The notes under the pieces: model-generated
Database searches by the model: none
Told to the model about the DNA's origin: nothing
The model's input: the letters and a program-made list of their open reading frames with translations, nothing else
Source of the DNA: Planctomycetota bacterium
Lineage (GTDB): Bacteria; Planctomycetota; Planctomycetia; Planctomycetales; Planctomycetaceae
Reading direction: 5' to 3'
DNA length: 32,017 bases
NCBI GenBank assembly: GCA_027623235.1
Contig: JAQBVJ010000085.1
Location: 1 to 32,017 of the forward strand
Translations under genes and position numbers: made by a program
Part shown: positions 24,278 through 30,590 of the stretch, one piece after another
Layout of the letters: each line of letters opens with the position of its first letter
How positions within the stretch are numbered: the stretch's first letter is position 1

Positions 24278-25915
24278 TTAAAGTGAATTCAGCAAAGACT
24301 TTATCTTCATAAGCTCCTCGGTGGTCAGCCGGGGAGCTTCTTCTTTTCCCCCCATTAATCCCCCCACTAATGCGGGTGAATCGGGGGCCAGCCGGCCGCG
24401 GACTTCCGTGCCGGCAGACTGAGCCGATCGCGTTGCTCCATAGAACTTCTCCGTCGTGACGAAATCACGGTGCCGCAGAAGAACCTTCAACGTCTCAGCC
24501 GAAATGCCGAGATTGATCAGCCGTTGAGCAAATCCACGACGGATATCGTGGGCACTCGCGAACTTCCTGCGCTGGCCGGTTCGCTCGTCCTCCTGACGAA
24601 CCACAATTCCGGCCTCTTCTCCAATCAGCGAGATGACACGGCCGACTCTCTCCTTTGTCAGACGTCGTTCCTGTCGCTGTGCATCGCGGCTCCGCCTCTT
24701 CTGCGCCCGTTTCCGAATTCCCGTCCATTCTGCCTGGTCGATGGTCCCCGTGTTGCGCTGAAACTCAGAGTCCCTCTGGAAGCCAATCGAAACCAGCCAC
24801 TTTCGGACCGTCGTCTCAGTCACACCACAGCACCGGGCGATTGAGCTGTTACTGAACTGGATGGCCAGTAACTTCAAATCCTCATCGGTTGGCCGGATGA
24901 ATTCGGATTCGCACCGAATCTCATACTGGATGGACAGCGGGTTCACGATCCAACCGGTACGTTGACTCTTCGGAATCCCACTCAGGAGTTTTTCCAGCCC
25001 GGGGAGCATGGGGATTTCCTGAACCCGACGATTTTTCTGCCGGCCAGGAATCACGATTGTCGGCAGGACCGACAGGCGTCGTGACCAGACCGGGTGAATA
25101 AACCGGTCATCGTCCCACGAGAAGTCCAGCAGGTCACCAACCCGAAAGCCGGTTTCCCAGAGAATCCTCAGTGCGAATTCCCAGGAAGCAGCTGACTCGA
25201 CTCCCACGACACGCGAAGTGATTTCGAGCATTCGCTCAAACTCTTCGCCGGAAATCGGGCGGCCCTTCATGACGTCCTCGACGTCAAGCTTGTCGACGGC
25301 AGGAACCTGATCGACCCACTCGTGCTTTGCGCAGAACCTGCCGAAAGCCACGATGGCTCCCAGCATGCTGTTGACGGTATTTGGCGAACGGACGTCAAAA
25401 CGACTCTCGTCCCCGGCCAACAGCCGGTCCTGCAGGTACTCCAGCATGTCGAGTGTCATGCATTGCGACACGAGCAGTCCCCCCTGAAGTCGGCGATCAT
25501 CGCGGTAACCCTCGAAAATCCGTTCGGCAATATTGAGACGCGACATGGCATCCGTCAGCGACTTGTCCCGGACACGAGTGGTCCGGTGCTGACGGTATCG
25601 CTCACGGCAGTCCTGCCAGGTTGCAGGATTGCCGTTACGTGTTTCCGGCGAGTCCAGACTGGGAAGCGGCATTCCCTGTTCCTGCTCAGCAGTGATTGCG
25701 CCGCTGGACGCGACGTATCTGCCGTTGAGTAGCCGTTCCCGGCACTCGCGAAGAATCCGGCGAGCGATTCGCCGGTCACGAGTCCCGCAGTTTCGTCGAA
25801 TCCTCTTCTGCTGAATCGGGCAGTAGAACTTGAGCACGTAGCCGTTCCTGTCCGATTTCTGCAGCGGGCGATTCGGGTAGAGCTGAATGTTTCCAATCTC
25901 GGGCCTTCTCGGCAT
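24278..25915 (-). CDS. Tyrosine recombinase (integrase) with an HTH inserted in the catalytic domain
   Basis: A 545-aa site-specific recombinase, presumably integrating the element at the adjacent tRNA-Arg. It has an N-terminal arm-binding region (about 10-70), a core-binding SAM-like domain (about 100-205) and the catalytic domain (about 220-500). Catalytic residues visible: Arg258 (GFRVGD), Lys294 (RQKNRR), His456 and Arg459 (SAHDIRRGF), His482 (LLRHRD) and Tyr492 (KFYG). Between Lys294 and His456 there are about 160 residues, including an HTH-like unit (about 343-376, SNSSIARCCGVTETTVRKWL); most integrases have about 50-70 there. The ATG at 25915 has a strong site, AAGGAAA, about 6 nt upstream. 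It overlaps the excisionase-like gene by 140 bp. Confidence 0.93.
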   Translation of the reverse strand: MPRRPEIGNIQLYPNRPLQKSDRNGYVLKFYCPIQQKRIRRNCGTRDRRIARRILRECRERLLNGRYVASSGAITAEQEQGMPLPSLDSPETRNGNPATWQDCRERYRQHRTTRVRDKSLTDAMSRLNIAERIFEGYRDDRRLQGGLLVSQCMTLDMLEYLQDRLLAGDESRFDVRSPNTVNSMLGAIVAFGRFCAKHEWVDQVPAVDKLDVEDVMKGRPISGEEFERMLEITSRVVGVESAASWEFALRILWETGFRVGDLLDFSWDDDRFIHPVWSRRLSVLPTIVIPGRQKNRRVQEIPMLPGLEKLLSGIPKSQRTGWIVNPLSIQYEIRCESEFIRPTDEDLKLLAIQFSNSSIARCCGVTETTVRKWLVSIGFQRDSEFQRNTGTIDQAEWTGIRKRAQKRRSRDAQRQERRLTKERVGRVISLIGEEAGIVVRQEDERTGQRRKFASAHDIRRGFAQRLINLGISAETLKVLLRHRDFVTTEKFYGATRSAQSAGTEVRGRLAPDSPALVGGLMGGKEEAPRLTTEELMKIKSLLNSL

Positions 25916-26153
25916 CGGGATTTCCTTTCGAGTTGAAGTGCCATGACCGACGCTTCCTTTCTGATTTACTGGAGAAATGCTGGATGAGGTCTGCCCCGGT
26001 CACCCAGCGGGTTTGACCAACGACCGTGAAAGGCAGCCCTTCGTCGAGCATCTTATCCCAGAACTTCTGGGAAATCCCCAGCCGAGCCATCGCCATCCGC
26101 TTGCTGTACGCTTCATGAGCGCTGATTACTTCCGGCTGGCCTTCGTCACTCAT
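25776..26153 (-). CDS. Excisionase-like helix-turn-helix protein
   Basis: A 125-aa protein from the ATG at 26153 (AGGAG 10 nt upstream); an upstream in-frame start at 26267 is less likely. Residues about 14-55 (RLGISQKFWDKMLDEGLPFT, then WVTGADLIQHF) have the winged-HTH pattern of Xis/AlpA-type excisionases, which direct recombination toward excision. The rest is a basic, polar tail. The last 140 bp overlap the integrase gene in another frame. The integrase has its own well-placed ribosome site, so both starts seem real and the overlap probably couples the two genes. The C-terminal tail may be a non-conserved extension. Confidence 0.72.
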   Translation of the reverse strand: MSDEGQPEVISAHEAYSKRMAMARLGISQKFWDKMLDEGLPFTVVGQTRWVTGADLIQHFSSKSERKRRSWHFNSKGNPDAEKARDWKHSALPESPAAEIGQERLRAQVLLPDSAEEDSTKLRDS

Positions 26154-26269
26154 TCCTAATTTACTCCTGCGTTCAGGTGCGGCTCGACTCAAAGTCCGGT
26201 TGATCTTCAACAACCTTCTGCTGGAAACTCCCTGAGAACGGACGCGAATCAGGAGCCCTTCCAGCAAGA

Positions 26270-26779
26270 TCAGTCGCAGAAAAGTCGCATTTGCGACTTT
26301 GGCGGAGAATTGGCTCGAACACTTTTCCTGGTGCTCAATTCGGGGTGGCAGTTGACCTCCGGATCGAAATCTGCCCGTTTCTCGTCGGCGCGAGGTTTTC
26401 CCTCAGCACGGAGTTTTCGCATTCGTTCTGCCAGTGCTGCTCTGCGTTCTGCAGTCAGACGCGGCTTCTTCCGCGGACGAAGCAACTGTGCGACCTGTTC
26501 AAAGTCGTGGATGTGGAATTTGACCGCAATAAATAGATCACCATTCTGAAGCAACTCGACGCAACTCAATTGAGAAAGTCTGTTAGCAATCCTCGGGCGA
26601 TCCTCCACCTCAGCGATGAGGTACTCGCCGCCAAAGGGGAGAATCACACCGCGACTACAAGGGATGGTCATCATCCACGGGTCACGGCTCTTCTGGGGGC
26701 GATGTCGTGGGTCATAAGCGGGGTCGAAACCGGTTCGATACTTGTCCCCGAAGAGCTCAACCAGATGCAGGCAATCCAT
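26270..26779 (-). CDS. Hypothetical island protein with a basic C-terminal half
   Basis: A 169-aa protein with a good ribosome site (GGGAGGGA about 8-9 nt before the ATG at 26779). Residues 1-100 look like a small folded alpha/beta domain (MDCLHLVELFGDKYRTGFDP at the start, VILPFGGEYLIAEVEDRPRI in the middle). Residues 100-140 are very basic and helical (RPRKKPRLTAERRAALAERM, then RKLRAEGKPRADEKR), suggesting nucleic-acid binding. No named family is recognised. It lies between the SF3 helicase and the excisionase on the same strand. Confidence 0.75.
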   Translation of the reverse strand: MDCLHLVELFGDKYRTGFDPAYDPRHRPQKSRDPWMMTIPCSRGVILPFGGEYLIAEVEDRPRIANRLSQLSCVELLQNGDLFIAVKFHIHDFEQVAQLLRPRKKPRLTAERRAALAERMRKLRAEGKPRADEKRADFDPEVNCHPELSTRKSVRANSPPKSQMRLFCD

Positions 26780-26915
26780 AACTTTTCCCTCCCTGTTCGA
26801 CTGAAATCAGAAAATGGTCAACCCAATCGTTCGGCCTGAGGTGTCTGTGGAAATAGTTTTTTCTTCATGTGAGTCAGCGTGTTGTTTAGTTCGATTTCGA
26901 TTCGTCCGACCGCTC

Positions 26916-28304
26916 TTAAGCTCCACGTAGCTCGACGCCCAGATACCAGACGCCATTACTCATTCGGCTATCGAACGACTTCTTCATGTATGCCCCAAAC
27001 TTCTTGTTGCTGGCTGTGCCCTCTCCCGTGGACTCGCACCACTGGCTGTAATCACCGTACGCAGCTGCGCCCTTCAATTTTGTTCCAAGTGACTGCGTGC
27101 ATCGTTCGGCGAGCCACTGGCTGATGACATCTTCGTCCTGGCGATACTCTGACGTGGCCAGCCGCACTGCCTGTGGTTGCGGCATCCCGGAACTCTGCCA
27201 GTCAAGGCACCCGCGCACACACCACGCCAGTATCGCTTCGCGTTCGACGATGAGCTTTTGTGTCAGGTCCGAGTCGATTTGCAGCTCGGCGGTGCCAGAC
27301 TGCCCCTTGGTCGGATCCCAGAAGCGTTGATTGAAGGGAATCAATGCAAGCCGGCGCCAGATACCATGATCCGTTCCCGTTATCCGTGGCCTGTGATTCG
27401 TGCAGAGCACCAGCTTGTGCGTCGGCTGAAACTCAAAGAAATCCTGATAACATCGTCGGGCGCTGATTCGGTCGCCCCCGGTCAATTCTTTGACCAGGGT
27501 CTCATTGAGCTTGCCGTCGTCCGGAGTCTCAACACACGCGGCAAATCGCTTGCGGTGCAGATCCGCAAGTGCTGTTGGATGGGAGTCGCTCCTTCGAGAC
27601 AAAAGCAGATCGTGCGGTGCCTTCATCGCGTAATCAGGCCCGAGCATTTCCATAAAGGCCGCCAAAAAAGTGCTCTTCCCGTTCGCGCCTTCACCACACA
27701 TAACCGCAAGCAATTGCTCACTCACCAGACCGGTCAGGCAATACCCCAGAAACCTCTGCAGGTATCCAATCAGTTCGGTATCACCGCCGAATGTCGAAGA
27801 TAGAAAACCACTCCATATCGGTGATTCCGCGTCCGCGTGAAATCCCGTCGGACACAGGCAACTGATGACCTGGTTGCGATCCCACTTTTCGAGCCTGCCC
27901 GTGCGGAGGTCGAGAGTGCCGTTGGCACAGTTCAGCAGCCACGGGTCCCTGTCCATTTCTGCGGGCGTGAGCGGTAATTCAGACCGTGCCAGTTCGAGTG
28001 TGGCCCGGATCGATCGCGCACTCGCCGAGGCTGATGCGAACTTTCGAGCCTGCACATCGTTTAAATCAAGGGCCTCATTCCAGATGGCATCAGGAACGTC
28101 CTTCGCACGTCGCTCTACGTAGCCGCTTCGGTCACTCGTCCACCGTTTCCCATCCCAGAACAACCAGCTCTTCCACGCGAAGCAGTAGCGGACCGAGTCG
28201 CCATGCAGTTCGACGAATCGCCTTGAATTTGCGAGTTCAGTTTGAGTGTCGGGTGAAGAACCAATGATCCGGGCTGAGTTCTTTTTCTGGTTCTTACCCG
28301 TCAT
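26916..28304 (-). CDS. P4/D5-type SF3 DNA helicase (phage/plasmid primase family)
   Basis: A 462-aa replication helicase of the superfamily 3 type found in satellite phages and plasmids. The D5 N-terminal region (about 110-190: PWLLNCANGTLDLRTG) precedes an AAA+ core with Walker A CGEGANGKST (203-212), Walker B-like KRFAACVET (252-260), sensor-1 Asn303 in LVLCTNHRP and the arginine finger WRRL (316-319). The C-terminus (about 370-462) resembles the winged-helix origin-binding end of such proteins. There is no N-terminal primase domain, so priming must come from the host or elsewhere. The start overlaps the stop of the small HTH gene by 4 nt (ATGA). Confidence 0.92.
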   Translation of the reverse strand: MTGKNQKKNSARIIGSSPDTQTELANSRRFVELHGDSVRYCFAWKSWLFWDGKRWTSDRSGYVERRAKDVPDAIWNEALDLNDVQARKFASASASARSIRATLELARSELPLTPAEMDRDPWLLNCANGTLDLRTGRLEKWDRNQVISCLCPTGFHADAESPIWSGFLSSTFGGDTELIGYLQRFLGYCLTGLVSEQLLAVMCGEGANGKSTFLAAFMEMLGPDYAMKAPHDLLLSRRSDSHPTALADLHRKRFAACVETPDDGKLNETLVKELTGGDRISARRCYQDFFEFQPTHKLVLCTNHRPRITGTDHGIWRRLALIPFNQRFWDPTKGQSGTAELQIDSDLTQKLIVEREAILAWCVRGCLDWQSSGMPQPQAVRLATSEYRQDEDVISQWLAERCTQSLGTKLKGAAAYGDYSQWCESTGEGTASNKKFGAYMKKSFDSRMSNGVWYLGVELRGA

Positions 28305-28567
28305 AGCTCGCCTTCTTCATCGAGGCGAAGCGAACCGAGCAAATCAGAATCCTGCGATCTCACCGACCTAGCATTGGCGTCCTCTCTTTCAACGCGAGCG
28401 TGAGCAGCTTTCGCCGAGAGTGCTTCTTGCACCGCCTCTGGATTGAACAGGTAGCGGGAATCAGCTTTGAGGCAGGGGACTACACCATCATCTGCCTGCT
28501 CACGGAGCCACAATTGGGTCACACCTACGCGTCGCGCCATACGGGCTAAGTTCAGTAGCTCGTCCAT
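28301..28567 (-). CDS. Small HTH (MerR/AlpA-like) DNA-binding protein
   Basis: An 88-aa protein. Residues 5-50 (MARRVGVTQLWLREQADDG, then VVPCLKADSRYLFNPEAVQ) match the helix-turn-helix of AlpA/MerR-like proteins used as excisionases or regulators in integrative elements. The acidic tail has no visible motif. GAGGG lies about 6 nt before the ATG. Its stop overlaps the start of the SF3 helicase by 4 nt, so it may regulate or help load the helicase. A second HTH protein, next to the integrase, is the better excisionase candidate. Confidence 0.8.
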   Translation of the reverse strand: MDELLNLARMARRVGVTQLWLREQADDGVVPCLKADSRYLFNPEAVQEALSAKAAHARVEREDANARSVRSQDSDLLGSLRLDEEGEL

Positions 28568-28855
28568 TTTGGTCCCTCACGCTTCTTTGCGAGTTCGGCC
28601 GATAAGTTGGCCACGTGAGTAGATCATGAGGGGTGCTCTGGGGCGTACCTGTGAGTGTAAGTGAGGTTTTGGGGCTCTGTCCGATTTACCCCAAGCCATT
28701 GGCCAAGGTGGTTCGTCTGCCGATTCAATTCATAACATGAAATCCTTAAGCGATTTGCGCTGCTTCGGACTCCGCATTCAGGAGGCAGGGGAGGCAGTAG
28801 CACGGCCGGGTGAATTGCAATGCTCAAGCGCTCATGCTCGCCTTGCCGGCTCAGA
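28568..28855. other. 288-bp spacer without a called gene
   Basis: This gap lies between the small HTH gene and the unknown gene ending at 28856. A 67-codon minus-strand frame starts with TTG and has no ribosome site or domain-like pattern; it is not called. The region could contain a promoter or origin, but I see no iterons. Confidence 0.4.
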
Positions 28856-29233
28856 TTAGACGTGCTGATCGATCCACTGGCGATTCAGCAGGGCGTCGGT
28901 GTCGTCCGCAATTGCATCGGTGACTCGCACGGTCGTGGGCTGGAAGCATGCGGCGGCCAGAAGCAGAGTTTCGGTATCCACTACAAGGTGAGATGGATGA
29001 GCAAGGTCGTCACGCCGACAAGCCGCGAATCGCCTTCTGAAAACGGCAACTCGGGGCCGCGAGCGTTCCTCGCCTTCAGCCTCAATGACGGTGGGCGCCG
29101 ACAACACCAGCCCGACGTCCTCATCCGGCAAGCCCCGAACAACTTGCCGGCAGATCGTCGCTGCGGACTCCGAACCTGGAGCTCTAATTGTTACCAACGC
29201 TTGTTGAGTCCCGTTACGGCGGATCAGGAGCAA
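28856..29233 (-). CDS. Hypothetical protein overlapping the upstream island gene
   Basis: A 125-aa frame starting with TTG at 29233, with a weak AGG before it, overlapping the end of the preceding gene by 20 bp. The sequence is protein-like, with alternating hydrophobic strands (VGLVLSAPTVIEAEGEE, HLVVDTETLLLAAACF) and a balanced composition. No signal peptide, membrane helix or named motif. The start may be wrong. The plus strand also has a 139-codon frame here, but its composition is poorer and it opposes the operon direction. Confidence 0.45.
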   Translation of the reverse strand: MLLIRRNGTQQALVTIRAPGSESAATICRQVVRGLPDEDVGLVLSAPTVIEAEGEERSRPRVAVFRRRFAACRRDDLAHPSHLVVDTETLLLAAACFQPTTVRVTDAIADDTDALLNRQWIDQHV

Positions 29234-30092
29234 GCCTGAATGTCCCCTTCGTCTTACCGTATACGATCAACTTGTTCCAGGCCGGGTGTTTTCCTTTTTC
29301 AAAGATGTCCACAAGACGATCACTGGACGTTCCTGCTGCTTCCAGAATTGTGTGTTGATCCAACGACGGTGTGCGTTGCTTCCAAGCGGAGTGCATCTGT
29401 TGGAAACATGCAGCCTGACTCGGAGTGAATTCGAAGCATGTGTCCGCGCTCCGCCAGTAGACCGAGCGAGCGTCCGGGCTGACGACCAATTCCTCGTCCG
29501 TTTCTCTTGGAGTCTGCTTTAGGGGACTATTCACTTCGCGACGAAATTCTTCGTCATTCGTATCGCGAGTGGCTTGAGCAAGCTCTTGCTGCAGAGCAAA
29601 TTCAATTGTCTCGCGTTCGGGTACACCCAAGGCAAACAACTCGGGCAACGTCTGCTTCCAACGAGTACGGACGTCTTTTATCGCGTCTTCGGGGATACTT
29701 GCCTCAAAGTAGGATTGAAGCTGTTTCGTTGATCCGGCTTCGTCACTCTCCTCCAGTTGCGCCTTACGAAATTCCACGTTGAGCGTCTTGTAGCTTGGAC
29801 GAAGTATGAGCTTGATCCGATCGGCAACAGCTTTAACGCTCTCGTGGCAGGATCGCGACCAGATTCCGCAGACAGGAATTCGCTGCTGTGCAGCCGTTGA
29901 GAAGGACTTTGCAATGGAGTCTCCGAATGCCGAATCGTAATTGCAGAAGATCGATTCGATAGTCGACTCAACCGGCGGGGGAGCGTTCTTCCGCTGAGCG
30001 GCCTCGCAGACCTCGCAGATCGCGTTTAACTGAGCGTGGACGAGATTACTGGCTAAGTTGATTTCCAAGCATGTTGCTTTTTTTTTCGGCAT
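29214..30092 (-). CDS. Unknown island protein with probable C-terminal winged helix
   Basis: A 292-aa protein from the ATG at 30092 (AAGGA 7 nt upstream); a GTG two codons earlier would sit almost on that site. The N-terminal two thirds are helical and polar, with no membrane helix. The C-terminal part (about 215-290: FEFTPSQAACFQQMHSAWKQ, then LEAAGTSSDRLVDIF, HPAWNKLIV, KGTFRL) looks like a winged-helix fold of three helices and a beta-wing; I recall similar C-terminal modules in other hypothetical planctomycete and proteobacterial proteins. A lysine run near the N-terminus is encoded by A9. Probably a DNA-binding regulator or accessory factor of the element; function unknown. Confidence 0.7.
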   Translation of the reverse strand: MPKKKATCLEINLASNLVHAQLNAICEVCEAAQRKNAPPPVESTIESIFCNYDSAFGDSIAKSFSTAAQQRIPVCGIWSRSCHESVKAVADRIKLILRPSYKTLNVEFRKAQLEESDEAGSTKQLQSYFEASIPEDAIKDVRTRWKQTLPELFALGVPERETIEFALQQELAQATRDTNDEEFRREVNSPLKQTPRETDEELVVSPDARSVYWRSADTCFEFTPSQAACFQQMHSAWKQRTPSLDQHTILEAAGTSSDRLVDIFEKGKHPAWNKLIVYGKTKGTFRLAPDPP

Positions 30093-30132
30093 CGTCACGT
30101 CCTTGTGTGACCTCCTGAGAGACAGTCTGCGG

Positions 30133-30156
30133 AAAGGGCGTCAGAATACGCCTTTT
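30133..30156. other. Stem-loop in the leader of the unknown island gene
   Basis: AAAGGGCGT (30133-30141) pairs with ACGCCTTTT (30148-30156) with one G-U pair and a 6-nt loop. On the plus strand it is followed by T-rich DNA; on the minus strand it precedes the gene at 30092 and could end transcription from the zinc-ribbon gene or act in the leader. Confidence 0.35.
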
Positions 30157-30244
30157 CTGTGTGCAGACGATCCCGCGGAAGCTGAGCAGGCACAATGTCG
30201 GCGAAAGGGCATGTGCCAAGTATCTCCCACGATTTGCCAGCCCA

Positions 30245-30272
30245 AATTTAGCGATGCCGATCCCACTCACAA
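30245..30272 (-). promoter_or_regulatory. Candidate promoter of the island operon
   Basis: On the minus strand TTGTGA (30272-30267) and TAAATT (30250-30245) are separated by 16 nt, a plausible sigma-70-type pair. It would give a leader of about 150 nt containing the stem-loop at 30133-30156, ahead of the gene at 30092. Seen by eye only. Confidence 0.3.
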
Positions 30273-30323
30273 ACAGGACATCCGTGATTCAGTTATCACC
30301 CGCAGTTAGAAATTGCTAATCGG

Positions 30324-30488
30324 TCATTGTCCTTCCACGTCGTATCGAACAAGTCCTTCGACCCAGTCAACTGCGAAACTGCTGCTGCAGTTGGAGCACT
30401 GATATCCGTCGTTCGTGACGCCCGGTCTTACCGGCAGCTCCCAGGTCGCTCCGCAGTGCGGGCAGTCCACTGGACGAGTTCCCGTCAC
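30324..30488 (-). CDS. Small zinc-ribbon protein
   Basis: A 54-aa frame from GTG at 30488, too short to stand out by length. It has two knuckles, CPHCG (Cys9, Cys12) and CSNCS (Cys31, Cys34), 18 residues apart, which is the C-x2-C...C-x2-C zinc-ribbon pattern. The segments between (ATWELPV, GYQC, FAVDWVEG) fit short beta strands. No good ribosome site precedes the GTG, and the frame stays open upstream to the edge of the insertion sequence at about 30519. The gene may therefore have lost its true 5' end to the insertion. Possible role: nucleic-acid binding. Confidence 0.55.
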   Translation of the reverse strand: MTGTRPVDCPHCGATWELPVRPGVTNDGYQCSNCSSSFAVDWVEGLVRYDVEGQ

Positions 30489-30522
30489 GCCAGAGAATGT
30501 CCGCTGAATAGTTGAAAAGAGT

Positions 30523-30590
30523 GACGGTTTCCCCTGCAGGAGATAGTCTCCTGTTGTGATTTTTCAGAAGTCTGAAAAGGAGAAACCGTC
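30523..30590 (+). promoter_or_regulatory. Structured leader of the transposase gene
   Basis: GACGGTTTC (30523-30531) pairs with GAAACCGTC (30582-30590), which abuts the ATG. Between them are two perfect hairpins: CAGGAGA-TAG-TCTCCTG (30537-30553) and TTTTCAGA-AG-TCTGAAAA (30561-30578). The Shine-Dalgarno AAGGAG (30577-30582) lies at the edge of the second hairpin and the outer stem. The whole would form a three-way junction that hides the ribosome site in transcripts reading in from outside. Confidence 0.7.

Noticed and set aside
28624..28827. 67-codon minus-strand frame in the island spacer
   Set aside because: TTG start, no ribosome site, Pro/Arg/Asn-rich without structure.
28820..29239. 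139-codon plus-strand frame opposite the 125-aa island gene
   Set aside because: It opposes the direction of the operon and its composition looks antisense.
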